From the NCBI GenBank assembly GCA_030673645.1, contig DAOVIO010000007.1, positions 1-64,000 of the forward strand: a stretch of 64,000 bases of DNA, written 5' to 3'. Below, piece after piece: positions 19,306 through 31,174 of the stretch. The notes under the pieces are model-generated. The model made no database searches. It was not told the origin of the DNA and worked only from the letters and a program-made list of their open reading frames with translations. Both the position numbers and the translations under genes were made by a program. Each line of letters opens with the position of its first letter. The stretch's first letter is position 1. This DNA comes from JAGLSB01 sp023135955 (GTDB lineage: Bacteria > Bacteroidota > Bacteroidia > Bacteroidales > GCA-2748055).

Positions 19306-21417
19306 ATGGAGAACGATCTCAACAACTCTGTTCAGGATGAACAATTCGGCAAAAAGGCTGAAGATTTAAAGGAAAAGAAAGAAGACCCTACATCAATCAA
19401 TCCTGCAAAACCTTCTGTGGAAGCGGAAGTATTAGCTGAAGAAAATATTCAGCAAATCTCAAGCGAAACTGAACCAGAATTTACTGAAGTGCCCGTTAAG
19501 GATGAAATTTCGGAATCGGAAGCTGAGAAACCGAAATTGCCCGAAAAGGAAAAAGAGAAGGGCAAAAAGAAAGATACGGACAAAGACAAAATTGATTTGG
19601 TTCCTATTCTGGAAGAATCCGGCGAAAAAGACTCTAAATCAATTGAGGAAAAAGATCTGAAAGAGGAAAGTACTGCCCCCCCACTTCAGAAAATAAATTA
19701 TTCTCTTTTAAGCAATTCTGATCTGGTTAAGGTACTGAGTGAATTGGTTAATGGTCAGAATGTTAATGAGATATTTCGTGAGGTTGAGGAGATAAAAACC
19801 CAATTCTACAAAAAGCTTAAGGCAGAAATCCAGGAAAAACAAAAGAAATTCATTGCCAGTGGTGGGCTTGAGGCTGATTTTTCTCCGGGTATAAATGAAG
19901 ATGAATTAAATTTAAAAGATCTTCTTAAAAAATATAGGGATATTAAATTTCAATTATCACAGGTACATGAGTCTGAGAAAATTGAGAATCTTAAGAGAAA
20001 ATTTGAAATTATTGAAAAAATAAAAGGACTCGTACATAATGACGAATCTTTAAATAAAACATTTAATGATTTCAGAGATTTGCAAAAGGATTGGTATAAT
20101 ATTGGAATGGTTCCGCAAAAGGATTTAAAATCGATGTGGGAGAATTTTCATTATCATGTTGAAAAATTCTATGATTATGTAAAAATCAACAAGGAATTAA
20201 GGGATCTTGATTTAAAGAAGAATTTAGAAGCAAAGGTATCACTTTGTGAAAAAGCTGAGGAGCTTGATTTGGGAGCAAATATTGTAAATGCATTTCATGA
20301 TTTGCAGAAAATGCATGATCAATGGCGTGAAATTGGACCTGTGCCAAAGGAACAAAGGACACAAATATGGGATAGGTTTAAAGAAGCAACATCCAAGATT
20401 AATAAAAAGCATCATCATTATTATCAGGATTTAAAAGATCAACAAAAGAAAAATTTGAATTCAAAAACTCTCCTTTGTGAAAAAGTTGAAGAAATTGCAG
20501 GTGAAAAAGGAGCGGAGCATATAAGTTGGGTCAAAAAAACCAAAGAAATTCTTGAGCTTCAAAAAGTATGGAAAACAATCGGTTTTGCACCTAAAAAGGA
20601 TAACAATAAGATATATGCACGATTTAGGTCTGCTTGCGATACTTTTTTTGAGAATAAAAGGAAATTTTATTCTGAAAGTATGGATAATCAGATGGATAAT
20701 CTGAAAAAGAAAAATAAATTATGTGAAATTGCAGAGGGTGTAATGAATAGCGAAAACTGGAAAAGTACAACAGATGAACTCATACAGCTGCAAAAAGAGT
20801 GGAAAACAATTGGTCCTGTTCCAAGAAAACAATCTGATGAAGTATGGAAGAGATTCCGATCTGCTTGTGATAATTTTTTCAATAAAAAAGCAGAATCCCA
20901 TTCAAAAAGTGAAGCGAATTATGAAAATAATCTGAAAGAGAAGGAAAAGCTTATTAATGAAATAGAAGCTTTTGAGCCTGTTGATGATCAGAAAAGTAAC
21001 TTAAAGAAATTGAATGAACTTCAAAAAAGATGGACGGAAATTGGATTTGTACCTATTAAAAAGAAGGAGGAAATTTCTCAGAAATATAGGACTGCAATCA
21101 ATAGCCAATTCGATAAATTAGATCTTGATGAACACAAAAAAAGCATGCTTAAATTTAAAAATAAGCTTGAAAATTTAGTGCAAAAGCCACGATCCGATAT
21201 TAAACTTCGATTTGAAAGAGAAAAAATGATGAGCAGATTGCAGCAATTGAAAAGTGATATTAGCGTCTGGGAAAATAATATTGGATTCTTTGCAAATACA
21301 AAGAAGGCTGATGCTATGGTTAGTGAGTTTGCTAAAAAAATTCAAAGTGCACATGACAATATAAAACTCCTTGAAGATAAAATTTCAATTCTGGATGATA
21401 AGGTTCCTGATCTTTGA
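19306..21417 (+). CDS. DUF349 repeat protein
   Basis: 703 residues. The first 140 or so are low-complexity and highly charged (Glu, Lys, Pro, Ser). The remainder is helical and built of about five DUF349 units of roughly 75 residues, each carrying a version of LQKxWxxIGxVPKxxxxxxWxRFRxAxDxFF; clear copies begin near residues 260, 335, 415, 490 and 570. Cytoplasmic, no membrane segment. DUF349 function is unknown to me. The gene sits 78 nt before pyrG on the same strand. An AAGGA lies about 12 nt before the ATG. Confidence 0.88.
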   Translation: MENDLNNSVQDEQFGKKAEDLKEKKEDPTSINPAKPSVEAEVLAEENIQQISSETEPEFTEVPVKDEISESEAEKPKLPEKEKEKGKKKDTDKDKIDLVPILEESGEKDSKSIEEKDLKEESTAPPLQKINYSLLSNSDLVKVLSELVNGQNVNEIFREVEEIKTQFYKKLKAEIQEKQKKFIASGGLEADFSPGINEDELNLKDLLKKYRDIKFQLSQVHESEKIENLKRKFEIIEKIKGLVHNDESLNKTFNDFRDLQKDWYNIGMVPQKDLKSMWENFHYHVEKFYDYVKINKELRDLDLKKNLEAKVSLCEKAEELDLGANIVNAFHDLQKMHDQWREIGPVPKEQRTQIWDRFKEATSKINKKHHHYYQDLKDQQKKNLNSKTLLCEKVEEIAGEKGAEHISWVKKTKEILELQKVWKTIGFAPKKDNNKIYARFRSACDTFFENKRKFYSESMDNQMDNLKKKNKLCEIAEGVMNSENWKSTTDELIQLQKEWKTIGPVPRKQSDEVWKRFRSACDNFFNKKAESHSKSEANYENNLKEKEKLINEIEAFEPVDDQKSNLKKLNELQKRWTEIGFVPIKKKEEISQKYRTAINSQFDKLDLDEHKKSMLKFKNKLENLVQKPRSDIKLRFEREKMMSRLQQLKSDISVWENNIGFFANTKKADAMVSEFAKKIQSAHDNIKLLEDKISILDDKVPDL

Positions 21418-21477
21418 TGTTTTTTTATTGCTCAAAATTCTCCTGTCTGCGAATAAATTATTTACTTTGCGCTTTAA

Positions 21478-23112
<1,635 letters not shown>

Positions 23113-23131
23113 GAAATATTTTAATTCAAAC

Positions 23132-24997
23132 ATGGATAGAAGTTCAATTACAGGAATAGTATTAATTATTGTAATACTAATTGGTTATAGTTTATTAACT
23201 AAACCATCTCGCGAAGAGATGGCGGAGCAGAAAAGAATTGCTGATTCAATAAGCATGGTTAGGTTTCAGGAAGCTGCTGCTCTAGCGGAGACAAATAAAC
23301 CTGATACAGTTATTCTCAGTACCGAAAATACTCAAACTGCTACAACTCATAAGGTTCAGAATAACGTTGATTATGGTATTTATTCTTCCGGTTTGGAAGG
23401 TGAAAACGCATTTTATACTCTTGAGAACGAAATATTAAAATTAAGAATTTCGAAAAAAGGAGGAAAGCCATATTCCGTTGAACTAAAAGATTATCAAACT
23501 CATGATTCTTTGCCCCTATATTTATTTGAGGGTGACGTAAACCAATTTGGTCTTGAGTTCTTTTCTGATGGTAAGACTATAAAGACAAATGAGCTCTACT
23601 TTGATCTTGCTGAGGGTACTGAAAATATGGTGATAACAACTAGTCCCAGATCACTGGTAATGAGACTTAATGTTGATTCATTTGGCGCATACATTGAATA
23701 TAAATATACTCTTAATCCCGATTCCTATTTAATGGATTTCGATTTAAGAATGAATGGGATGGACTCCTATCGAACTGATAATGTCCAACTTCGTTTTGAA
23801 ATATATTCTCCTCAACATGAAATGGGAAGGCAGAATGAACAGAGCTATACAAATTTGTATTATCGTTATCATGATGGCGATATCGAAAAATTTAAAATGC
23901 GTTCAAAAAAAGATCTTCAGAATATTACTGAACCTACAAAAATTCAATGGCTTGCATACAAGCAACAATTTTTCAGTTCTATAATTTTATCAGAGGAAAA
24001 ATCTTTTGAAGGAGGATACATGAGTTCTGAACTCTTACCTGAGGGTAATAAATATCTAAGACATTTTGATTCTGAACTAAATATTCCTTACGACAGGACA
24101 TCAGACTTTGCAATGCCAATAAAATTTTATTTTGGTCCCAATCATTTCCAAACTTTAAAGAAGATTGGCTTTCGACTGGATGAGCTGGTTACTATTGGTG
24201 GTTCAATTATACGAGTTTTGAATGCCTTTGTTATTATTCCTATATTCAATTGGCTAAATAATTATATAGGTAATTATGGACTGATAATTTTATTGTTAAC
24301 TCTAATTATTAAGACAGCCCTTTTCCCTCTTACATATAAATCATTTTTGTCTCAGGCTAAGATGAGAGCTTTAAAACCAGAGATTGATGAAATAAATAAA
24401 AAGATTCCCAAAGATAAGGCAGCAGAAAGACAACAGGCAACTATGGCTTTATATAGAAAAGTTGGAGTAAATCCTATGGGTGGTTGTTTACCAATGATCT
24501 TACAAATGCCGATTCTTTATGCAATGTTCCGGTTTTTTCCTCTTTCCATAGAGCTAAGGCAAGAAAGCTTTTTATGGGCTCATGATTTAAGTACTTATGA
24601 TTCTATACTTAACCTTCCGTTTACTATTCCAATGTATGGTGATCATGTAAGCCTTTTTACTTTGCTGATGACAGTTTCTACCATGGCTTCGATGAAATTG
24701 AATTCTAATCCTACAGGAATGGATAATCAAATGCCCGGTATGAAAGGTATGATGTACATTATGCCAGTTATGTTTATGCTTATTCTGAATAATTTCTCAT
24801 CGGGACTTACTTATTATTATTTCCTTGCTAATATTATAACTCTTGGACAGAATTATCTTTTTAAGCAATTTATTGATGAAGAACAGCTTCGAAAGAAACT
24901 GCATGCTAAAAAGGCGAAAGCAAAGACAAAATCAAAATTTAAGCAGAGGATAGAAGACGCTGCTAAACAGCGTGGTTATAATTTACCCAAGAAATAA
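23132..24997 (+). CDS. yidC: Membrane protein insertase YidC
   Basis: 621 residues. It inserts and folds inner-membrane proteins, alone or with SecYEG. The first membrane helix is at residues 8-24 ([17 protein letters not shown]). A large periplasmic domain (about 60-350) follows, and then the conserved five-helix core (about 360-590) with [20 protein letters not shown] and the motif [20 protein letters not shown]. The basic C-terminal tail is rich in Lys and Arg, as in ribosome-binding YidC. It lies between pyrG (19 nt) and ribH (8 nt). Confidence 0.97.
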   Translation: MDRSSITGIVLIIVILIGYSLLTKPSREEMAEQKRIADSISMVRFQEAAALAETNKPDTVILSTENTQTATTHKVQNNVDYGIYSSGLEGENAFYTLENEILKLRISKKGGKPYSVELKDYQTHDSLPLYLFEGDVNQFGLEFFSDGKTIKTNELYFDLAEGTENMVITTSPRSLVMRLNVDSFGAYIEYKYTLNPDSYLMDFDLRMNGMDSYRTDNVQLRFEIYSPQHEMGRQNEQSYTNLYYRYHDGDIEKFKMRSKKDLQNITEPTKIQWLAYKQQFFSSIILSEEKSFEGGYMSSELLPEGNKYLRHFDSELNIPYDRTSDFAMPIKFYFGPNHFQTLKKIGFRLDELVTIGGSIIRVLNAFVIIPIFNWLNNYIGNYGLIILLLTLIIKTALFPLTYKSFLSQAKMRALKPEIDEINKKIPKDKAAERQQATMALYRKVGVNPMGGCLPMILQMPILYAMFRFFPLSIELRQESFLWAHDLSTYDSILNLPFTIPMYGDHVSLFTLLMTVSTMASMKLNSNPTGMDNQMPGMKGMMYIMPVMFMLILNNFSSGLTYYYFLANIITLGQNYLFKQFIDEEQLRKKLHAKKAKAKTKSKFKQRIEDAAKQRGYNLPKK

Positions 24998-25005
24998 TTC
25001 TGGCA

Positions 25006-25509
25006 ATGGCAACGAATTTAAAGAATCTTTCATCATATGATCATACTGCTGTTCCAGATGCATCAAAAATGAAATTCGGTATTGTTGTTGCTGAATGGAA
25101 TGAAGTTATTACAAAGGCTTTATTGGCAGGAGCTGTAGGTACTCTTAAAAAACATAATGTAAAAGAGGAAAATATTCATATAGAATGGGTTCCTGGAAGT
25201 TTCGAATTAGTTCTTGGGGCTCAGTATTTTGCTGAATTTGATGATATTGATGCCATTCTTGTACTTGGTTGCGTGATTCAGGGAGAAACTCGTCATTTTG
25301 ATTTTATTTGTCAGGGAGTTACACAAGGAATTACCGACTTAAATTTAAAATACAATTTACCCTTTATATTTGGACTGCTTACTACTGATAATCAGCAACA
25401 AGCTGTAGATAGAGCAGGTGGTAAGCATGGCAATAAAGGAGATGAGGCTGCTGTTACTGCTATTAAAATGGTGGGAATGAAGGAGAAAATTCAGAAAAAT
25501 AATATGTAG
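25006..25509 (+). CDS. ribH: 6,7-dimethyl-8-ribityllumazine synthase
   Basis: 167 residues. It catalyses the penultimate step of riboflavin synthesis, joining the pyrimidine diamine and the butanone phosphate. Conserved features are FGIVVAEWN (substrate-binding Trp), [23 protein letters not shown] with the catalytic His, and LTTDNQQQA. It begins 8 nt after yidC, suggesting co-transcription. Its TAG stop codon (25507-25509) lies inside a GAGACG hairpin element, so the repeat supplies the end of the gene. Confidence 0.97.
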   Translation: MATNLKNLSSYDHTAVPDASKMKFGIVVAEWNEVITKALLAGAVGTLKKHNVKEENIHIEWVPGSFELVLGAQYFAEFDDIDAILVLGCVIQGETRHFDFICQGVTQGITDLNLKYNLPFIFGLLTTDNQQQAVDRAGGKHGNKGDEAAVTAIKMVGMKEKIQKNNM

Positions 25510-25535
25510 AGACGAGGCAGGCGCCTCGTCTTTAC
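25506..25535. repeat. GAGACG hairpin family copy 3, converging terminator
   Basis: Arms GTAGAGACGAGGC (25506-25518) and GCCTCGTCTTTAC (25523-25535) pair with one mismatch around a 4-base loop. The element overlaps the ribH stop and lies 12 nt from the end of the converging TPR gene, so it probably acts as a shared transcription stop. Confidence 0.8.
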
Positions 25536-25546
25536 ATTATTAATTA

Positions 25547-26224
25547 TTATTTTGTTCGTGCTATAGATTTGTCAATATCGCGAGCTTCTTCAGAATCAGG
25601 AAATTCAGATTTAATTTGTGTATATATCTTATTAGCCTCACTTGTTTCGTTAAGCTCTTCGTAAACCAATCCTGTCTTCTTTAAGATAAGTGGTGAAGTA
25701 AAATTATTTCCATATTCAGAAACTGCCTTTTGATAAGCTTTAATTGCAGATTCTAATTCGTTAAGTTCAACATAAGCATCACCAAGCGAACTGTATTGTG
25801 CTGATCCTACAAGAATATCTTTAGTATTAAAGTCATTCAGATAATCAATGGCACTTTCATAGTCTCCTAACTTAAGAAAACTTATTCCGGCGTAGTATTT
25901 AGCAAGATTAGCAGTTTTGGTAATTTTATAATCCTCTGTAATTTCAATAAATCCAGGATAAGTTCCATATCCATTTAATGCCAGATCAAATGAATCGCGT
26001 TCAAAAAACTTTTCTGCCATAAACATTTGTCCGGCTGCTTCTTCTTGAAGAGGAGTAATATAAAATCTTTTAGTTCCTATAAAAAGTACTATAAGAATTA
26101 CAATGACGCCTACAATGTAGCTGAGCACTTTGGAATTTTCCTCTATAAATTGTTCAGAGCGGGTTAACGCCTGTTCTATTCCTTCTAAACTATCTGGTTG
26201 TGTCTGTTTTGCTTTTTTAGCCAT
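25547..26224 (-). CDS. Membrane-anchored tetratricopeptide repeat protein
   Basis: 225 residues. The N terminus is charged, then one membrane helix (about 34-52, VLSYIVGVIVILIVLFIG). The outside portion is made of TPR-like helical pairs, for example FFERDSFDLALNGYG, ISFLKLGDYESAIDYLNDF, LGDAYVELNELESAIKAYQKA and GLVYEELNETSEANKIY. The topology resembles YfgM/YidC-associated TPR proteins, and the neighbourhood (yidC, ribH, recF) fits that, but partner and function are inference. A TAAATTTG promoter element lies upstream, divergent from recF. Confidence 0.85.
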   Translation of the reverse strand: MAKKAKQTQPDSLEGIEQALTRSEQFIEENSKVLSYIVGVIVILIVLFIGTKRFYITPLQEEAAGQMFMAEKFFERDSFDLALNGYGTYPGFIEITEDYKITKTANLAKYYAGISFLKLGDYESAIDYLNDFNTKDILVGSAQYSSLGDAYVELNELESAIKAYQKAVSEYGNNFTSPLILKKTGLVYEELNETSEANKIYTQIKSEFPDSEEARDIDKSIARTK

Positions 26225-26262
26225 TTTTCTTCTGATTTATTCTATTTTTCTCAAAAACATCG

Positions 26263-26270
26263 CAAATTTA
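26263..26270 (-). promoter_or_regulatory. -7 element for the TPR gene
   Basis: The minus strand reads TAAATTTG, 38 nt before the ATG at 26224. Confidence 0.5.
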
Positions 26271-26365
26271 ATTTTTTTTTATGAATGAGCATCGTATTAA
26301 TTCTATTTTTTATAAAAATACTAGTCTTAAACTCATATTTTTTTTAAGGTAACTCTGCTTTTTTG

Positions 26366-26373
26366 TAACTTTG
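26366..26373 (+). promoter_or_regulatory. -7 element for recF
   Basis: TAACTTTG lies 17 nt before the ATG at 26391, predicting a very short leader. Confidence 0.45.
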
Positions 26374-26390
26374 AGAAATATACATGAACC

Positions 26391-27497
26391 ATGCATCTTA
26401 AAAAACTATCACTTCTGAATTTCAAAAATTATGAAGATATTGAGTTGAAATTCAATGATCGGATAAATTGTTTTGTTGGAAATAATGGAGTTGGGAAAAC
26501 TAATCTTTTAGATTCTATCCATTACTTGTCGCTTTGTAAAGGATATTTCAACGCAATTGATAGTCAGAATATTAGTCATGCTAAAGAATTTTGCGTCATA
26601 CAAGGAGAATATGAAAAAGAAGGTTCAGAGGAAAATATTTATTGTGGTATACAAAGAAATAAGCGAAAACAATTTAAGCGTAATAAAAAGGATTATCCTA
26701 AATTATCAAATCACATCGGTTTAATACCTCTAGTAATGGTTTCGCCTTCTGATAGTAATCTAATTCAAGGTGGGGGAGAAGAGCGTAGAAAATTTATCAA
26801 TGGGGTAATCTCACAATATGACAGGGTATATCTTGAAGATATCCTGAATTACAACAGGATTTTGCTTCAACGGAATAAATTTCTGAAATCTATCTCAGGT
26901 ATGTTAAATCCGGATCTAACAATGTTTGAAGTTTATGATAAACAATTATGTGAATACGGAAAAGTAATATTTGAAAAGAGAAAAGATTTTATTGAGAAAT
27001 TGGTTCCGGTTTTCATTAAGTTTTATAAGGATATTTCTGGAGAAAAGGAAAATGTCAGTTTAAAATACAGGAGTCAGCTGGGTGAGGATGATATGAAGAA
27101 TTTATTAGAAAAGAACAGGGCTAAGGATCGTATAATTCAATATACTTCAGCAGGGATTCACCGCGACGATCTGGAAATGATGTTAGGAGATTATCCTCTT
27201 AAAAAAACCGGATCACAAGGTCAACAAAAGACTTATCAGCTAGCATTAAAATTTGCAAAATTTGATTTTATTCGTAAAAAATCTAACCAATTCCCAATTC
27301 TTCTGCTCGACGATGTATTCGATAAGTTCGACTCTCATCGGGTTGAGCAAATAATTCGATTGGTAGCAAAGAAAAAATTTGGACAAATCTTCATTACTGA
27401 TACTGATGAAGATAGAATGAGGAAGATATTATCAGAGCTAAAAATTGAAAATAGGATATTCAAGATAGATGAGAATCAGAAAATTATTTCAGAATAA
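26391..27497 (+). CDS. recF: DNA replication and repair protein RecF
   Basis: 368 residues. It is an SMC-like ATPase that helps load RecA at single-strand gaps. Walker A GNNGVGKT is at residues 30-37. The signature SQGQQKTYQLALK is near 280, and Walker B PILLLDDVFDKFD near 305 is followed by IFITDTD. Length is normal. The stop codon shares its last A with the ATG of the DUF721 gene, so the two are translated together, a common pairing in this phylum. Confidence 0.96.
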   Translation: MHLKKLSLLNFKNYEDIELKFNDRINCFVGNNGVGKTNLLDSIHYLSLCKGYFNAIDSQNISHAKEFCVIQGEYEKEGSEENIYCGIQRNKRKQFKRNKKDYPKLSNHIGLIPLVMVSPSDSNLIQGGGEERRKFINGVISQYDRVYLEDILNYNRILLQRNKFLKSISGMLNPDLTMFEVYDKQLCEYGKVIFEKRKDFIEKLVPVFIKFYKDISGEKENVSLKYRSQLGEDDMKNLLEKNRAKDRIIQYTSAGIHRDDLEMMLGDYPLKKTGSQGQQKTYQLALKFAKFDFIRKKSNQFPILLLDDVFDKFDSHRVEQIIRLVAKKKFGQIFITDTDEDRMRKILSELKIENRIFKIDENQKIISE

Positions 27498-27787
27498 TGA
27501 GGAGAAAAGAAACGGTTAAAATAAGGGAAATCGTTAATGCTATATTAAAAGAGCAGGGACTAGAAGGTAAAATGGCTGAGAATCGTCTAATGAATTCATG
27601 GAGTGAACTTCTGGGAAAGACTATAGCAAATTCAACACAGGATATGTACATTAAAGATAGTATCTTGTTTGTTCATCTCAGATCTTCGGTGATCAGACAT
27701 GAATTAATGATAATTAAGAAAGATCTTATTGAGAAATTAAATGAAAAAGCAGGAATAGATATCATTCAAAACATTGTTCTGAGATGA
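27497..27787 (+). CDS. DUF721 / DciA-like protein
   Basis: 96 residues. A compact DUF721 protein with WSELLGKTIANST and the final IQNIVLR strand. DciA, in the same domain family, loads the replicative helicase in bacteria that lack DnaC (established). Whether this short version does so is inference. Overlap with recF supports a role in replication or repair. Confidence 0.85.
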   Translation: MRRKETVKIREIVNAILKEQGLEGKMAENRLMNSWSELLGKTIANSTQDMYIKDSILFVHLRSSVIRHELMIIKKDLIEKLNEKAGIDIIQNIVLR

Positions 27788-27810
27788 TCCGATCCTGCAA
27801 TTTCTCTTTA

Positions 27811-27834
27811 AAAAAAAGCTGATGCTTAGCTTTT
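27811..27834 (-). terminator. Terminator overlapping the ndk stop
   Basis: Arms AAAAGCT (27814-27820) and AGCTTTT (27828-27834) form a stem. On the minus strand it runs into a T tract just after the ndk stop at 27826. The DUF721 gene ends 27 nt away on the other strand. Confidence 0.6.
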
Positions 27835-28254
27835 GAAAAATTTATCGCTTGTTGAAAAGAAAAAGTTGCCCTCTATTATAGCATTCTCGTCACTGTCGCT
27901 ACCGTGAACAGCATTAGCTTCTATTGACTCAGCATAAAGTTTTCTGATAGTTCCTTCCTCCGCTTGTGAAGGATCGGTCGCGCCAATTAGTTTTCTATAT
28001 TCTTCAACTGCATTGTCTTTTTCAAGAATAGCAACAACAATAGGACCAGATGTCATTGATTCAACCAAACTACTATAGAATGGCCTTTCTTTATGTACAG
28101 CATAAAAAGCTTCTGCTTCAGCTTGGGTCAGATGAAGAAGCTTCATAGCAACAATATGAAAGCCGTTTTCATTTATTATATTTAAAATTGGCCCAATAAA
28201 TTCTTTTTCTACTGCCCCCGGCTTAATAATGGTGAAAGTGATTTTTCCGTTCAT
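27826..28254 (-). CDS. ndk: Nucleoside-diphosphate kinase
   Basis: 142 residues. It transfers phosphate between nucleoside triphosphates and diphosphates through a phospho-histidine. The opening [47 protein letters not shown] and the catalytic His in [12 protein letters not shown] are all present. It converges on recF-DUF721 and is divergent from nrnA. Confidence 0.97.
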   Translation of the reverse strand: MNGKITFTIIKPGAVEKEFIGPILNIINENGFHIVAMKLLHLTQAEAEAFYAVHKERPFYSSLVESMTSGPIVVAILEKDNAVEEYRKLIGATDPSQAEEGTIRKLYAESIEANAVHGSDSDENAIIEGNFFFSTSDKFFKS

Positions 28255-28557
28255 AATTTGAAGTATTTAGATTGTGTATGATTTTCAGACGGCGAAATTA
28301 TCATTTATTTTTGAATTTTTTAGCATTGAGGATGGATGTCTTACCCCTTCAGGGTAAATATAATAATAGCATTACCTAAGTATTCCTATACAAGAAGCAA
28401 AAAAAGAAGTTTCATAAGTTAATATCCAATTTTAGAGGAATAATGATTGTTTCCTTAAAAATCTACAGATTATTATATGCGTTGATCCTGACAGTTCACC
28501 GTCCATCCCCCAAAAATATAATATTATCATTATCTTTAAGGTTTGTAAAATAATTAT
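28255..28557. other. Non-coding stretch between ndk and nrnA
   Basis: 303 nt of AT-rich sequence. A small hairpin (TTACCC, CTTCA loop, GGGTAA) lies near 28342-28359. An unconvincing 36-codon frame lies at 28443-28553. TAAGGTTTG near 28537 is one base too long for a standard -7 element of nrnA. Nothing else is recognised. Confidence 0.5.
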
Positions 28558-29574
28558 ATGGATCTATCTAAATACCCTATTAAAAGTATTCGGGACAAGA
28601 TTGAAAAAGTCAATAACATCCTTATTACAACTCACTTTAACCCCGATGGAGATGCCATTGGCGCCAGTTTGGCATTATTGAACGTTTTAAAAGCATTGAA
28701 TAAGAATGTTTCAATGATTTCGCCTAATGAATTACCATTTTTCTTAACCTGGATGAAATCGGCTACCGAAATAATTAATTACGAACAACAGCCTCATATA
28801 GCTAATGAAAAAATAGAAAATGCAGAATTGATTTTTTATATAGATTTTAATAGTATAGATCGCCTGGCAAAAGCCGGAGATAGCTTTCATGTTTCTTCAG
28901 CATATAAAATTCTGATTGATCATCATCCTGATCCTGAAGAATTCGCAGATCTGATTATTTCTGAGACAAAAATAGGTTCTGCCGCAGAATTGGTTTATGA
29001 GGTGATTAAGGAAATTGGTTTTGAGGAGTTCTTAAATAAGGATATTGCAGAATGTATTTTTACTGGAATTATGACAGACACTGGTAATTTTAGTTTTTCT
29101 TGTGCTTATCCGGGGGTTTGGGAGAATATGTCTGAATTAATAAAGTTTGAGATTGATAGGGATTTTGTTTTTTCGCAAGTATATGATAATTATTCTGAAA
29201 GCAGGATGCGGTTAATGGGATATTGCTTAAATGACAAAATGAGAATTATTCCAGAAATTAACTCAGCAATAATTAGTCTGAGTATAAATGAGATGGAGAA
29301 TTTTGAATACAAGCCAGGCGATTCAGAAGGATTTGTTAATTTACCATTTTCTATATCAGGATTAAAATTCTCTGCGCTTCTGCTTGAAAAAGAAGATCAC
29401 ATTAAGCTTTCCTTACGTTCGAAAGGGAAATTTGATGTAAATAAACTTGCGAGAAAACATTTTAAGGGAGGTGGTCATATGAATGCTGCTGGTTGTGAAG
29501 CGTCCATGTCACTGATTGAAGCTGAAAGCTTATTGATTGAAATTCTGAGAGAATATATGACGGAGCTGCAATGA
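28558..29574 (+). CDS. nrnA: DHH-family oligoribonuclease / pAp phosphatase (NrnA type)
   Basis: 338 residues. DHH/DHHA1 phosphoesterase. NFNPDGDAIGASLAL near 28, the DHH motif in LIDHHPDPEEF near 120, GIMTDTGNFSFS near 175 and the DHHA1 glycine motif GGGHMNAAGCE near 310 are all present. NrnA degrades very short RNAs and dephosphorylates pAp. The catalytic class is secure; the exact substrate (oligoRNA, pAp or cyclic dinucleotide products) is inferred. It overlaps the next gene at ATGA. Confidence 0.9.
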   Translation: MDLSKYPIKSIRDKIEKVNNILITTHFNPDGDAIGASLALLNVLKALNKNVSMISPNELPFFLTWMKSATEIINYEQQPHIANEKIENAELIFYIDFNSIDRLAKAGDSFHVSSAYKILIDHHPDPEEFADLIISETKIGSAAELVYEVIKEIGFEEFLNKDIAECIFTGIMTDTGNFSFSCAYPGVWENMSELIKFEIDRDFVFSQVYDNYSESRMRLMGYCLNDKMRIIPEINSAIISLSINEMENFEYKPGDSEGFVNLPFSISGLKFSALLLEKEDHIKLSLRSKGKFDVNKLARKHFKGGGHMNAAGCEASMSLIEAESLLIEILREYMTELQ

Positions 29575-30110
29575 GTAAATATATTTATCTGATGTTCGTA
29601 TTTATTCTTTTATTGTCTTGTAAGAAAAAGACTGAGGAAAATTCTGTGCAATTTCTTGATGAAAAGGAGATAAGTAGTGCAATGGTGGAAATCAATAGAT
29701 CAATTGTAAAAAGAAACCGGAATCATATTATTAATTTCGTTAAGCGAACAGGCTGGGAAATGACTGAATCTGAAACAGGAATATGGTTTGGAATCTTGAA
29801 ATTTGGTAATGGAAAGAAAGTAATTGAAGGAGATCATTTGCAGTATGAATATGTAATTAGATTAATCGATGGTAGTTACCCTGAAAACAACGAGGAAAAT
29901 TTACTGAATAATATTACAATTGGAAAAGGCGGTGTTGAAAGTGGTTTGGAAAAGGGATTATTGCTAATGAGTGAAGGTGATAGTGCAAGAATAATTGTTC
30001 CTCCTTATCTGGGACATGGAAATTTCGGTGATGGGAAGAATATCCCACCGGGTGCAATACTTATTTTTGATGTGAGAGTCTTAAATATTGATAGAAGTCA
30101 ATCAGAATGA
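29571..30110 (+). CDS. FKBP-type prolyl isomerase lipoprotein, GldI-like
   Basis: 179 residues. Signal peptide with lipobox LLLSC (Cys 17), then one FKBP domain (about 65-175): KFGNGKKVIEGDHLQYEY, GKGGVESGLEKGLLLMSEGDSARIIVPPYLGHGN and the closing PPGAILIFDVRVLNI. GldI, the closest described relative, supports gliding and T9SS in Flavobacterium; this genome also exports T9SS cargo (44583-49538), but the link is inference. It overlaps nrnA by 4 bp upstream and the next FKBP gene by 4 bp downstream. Confidence 0.88.
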   Translation: MSKYIYLMFVFILLLSCKKKTEENSVQFLDEKEISSAMVEINRSIVKRNRNHIINFVKRTGWEMTESETGIWFGILKFGNGKKVIEGDHLQYEYVIRLIDGSYPENNEENLLNNITIGKGGVESGLEKGLLLMSEGDSARIIVPPYLGHGNFGDGKNIPPGAILIFDVRVLNIDRSQSE

Positions 30111-30967
30111 AGTTTTTTAATTATATATTTTTCATTTTATTTCTGAGTACAACCTATTCATGTTTCAGGTCTGATGAATTTACCGAGCTTAGTCCTGACT
30201 TATATTTTAAATTGCATTCTATTGGGGAAACAAAAGATAAAATCAAATTTGGAGATTATATAACGGTTCATATCAGGTACAGAACAATTTTAGATTCAGT
30301 TTTTTTTGAGGGAAGGAGGAAACTCAGAGTTCAAGGTCAAGGTGGACCAGGTACCATATTGCCTGCCTTGCTAAAAATGTCGGAAGAAGACAGCGCCAGC
30401 ATAAAGATAAAAACAAGTGATTTTTTTAAATACACACTTAACTCTGAAATTCCCGATTTTTTGACTATCCATTCATTTATTATCATTGATATAAAAATAA
30501 ATGAGATTCAGATTAAGGAAGATTTTGATAGAGAGAAATTATTGTTTATGCAATGGGTAGATGAATACCATGCTTCTGAAACCCAGCTGATCGCAAATTA
30601 TCTGAATAAAGAGAATATTAATCCTATACCAAGTGAAAGTGGTTTGTATTATATTCCTTTAAGAGCAGGGAATGAAAAAAAAGTTCAAGTTGGCAAGCGG
30701 GTGTGGATACATTACACTGGCCGTTTCCTAAATGGCCATTTTATCGATAATTCCAATTCTTTAACAAATCCGGTTGATTATGTATATGGAACAGAGATGT
30801 TTCTAATTGAAGGACTTGAAGAGGCTCTTGGTAGAATGCATGAGCATGAAAAAGCTTTGGTGATCCTTCCTTCAAAACTTGGTTTCGGGTCATATGGCTC
30901 AGCCGATCAGATTGTTCCCCCTTATACTACATTAATTTATGAATTGGAGGTAATAAAAGTGGAATAA
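30107..30967 (+). CDS. Two-domain FKBP-like lipoprotein
   Basis: 286 residues. Lipobox TYSC near residue 19. The first FKBP-like domain (about 40-150) is degenerate: it retains GDYITVHIRYRT but lacks the usual aromatic active-site pattern. The second (about 175-286) is canonical, with VGKRVWIHYTGRFLNGHFIDNS, EGLEEALGRMHEHEKALVILPSKLGFG and IVPPYTTLIYELEV. It is third in the nrnA-FKBP-FKBP operon. It probably assists folding of outer-membrane or secreted proteins in the periplasm. Confidence 0.85.
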   Translation: MKFFNYIFFILFLSTTYSCFRSDEFTELSPDLYFKLHSIGETKDKIKFGDYITVHIRYRTILDSVFFEGRRKLRVQGQGGPGTILPALLKMSEEDSASIKIKTSDFFKYTLNSEIPDFLTIHSFIIIDIKINEIQIKEDFDREKLLFMQWVDEYHASETQLIANYLNKENINPIPSESGLYYIPLRAGNEKKVQVGKRVWIHYTGRFLNGHFIDNSNSLTNPVDYVYGTEMFLIEGLEEALGRMHEHEKALVILPSKLGFGSYGSADQIVPPYTTLIYELEVIKVE

Positions 30968-30995
30968 TTTAATCTGTTTTCGCAACCAAATTATA

Positions 30996-31003
30996 TATAT
31001 TTG
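30996..31003 (+). promoter_or_regulatory. Possible -7 element for the third FKBP gene
   Basis: TATATTTG lies 171 nt before the ATG at 31175, which would leave a long leader. The leader contains no structure I recognise. Confidence 0.3.
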
Positions 31004-31174
31004 CATCTTAATTTTGTCGGATACTAAGGATTGAGAATTCATTTAAAGAGAATAGTGTTTTATAATTTGGATGTTTAACTACATTGAGCCCTTTGGGGTT
31101 CTATCTGACAATTGAACCGAATGAAATGAGCTCATGAACTTCCCATGGCGGAGAGCTAAAATAAATTATTACAG

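Noticed and set aside
28443..28553. 36-codon frame with an AGAGGA just before its ATG, upstream of nrnA
   Set aside because: No matching promoter element, no recognisable peptide features, and Shine-Dalgarno sites are not a reliable guide in Bacteroidota.
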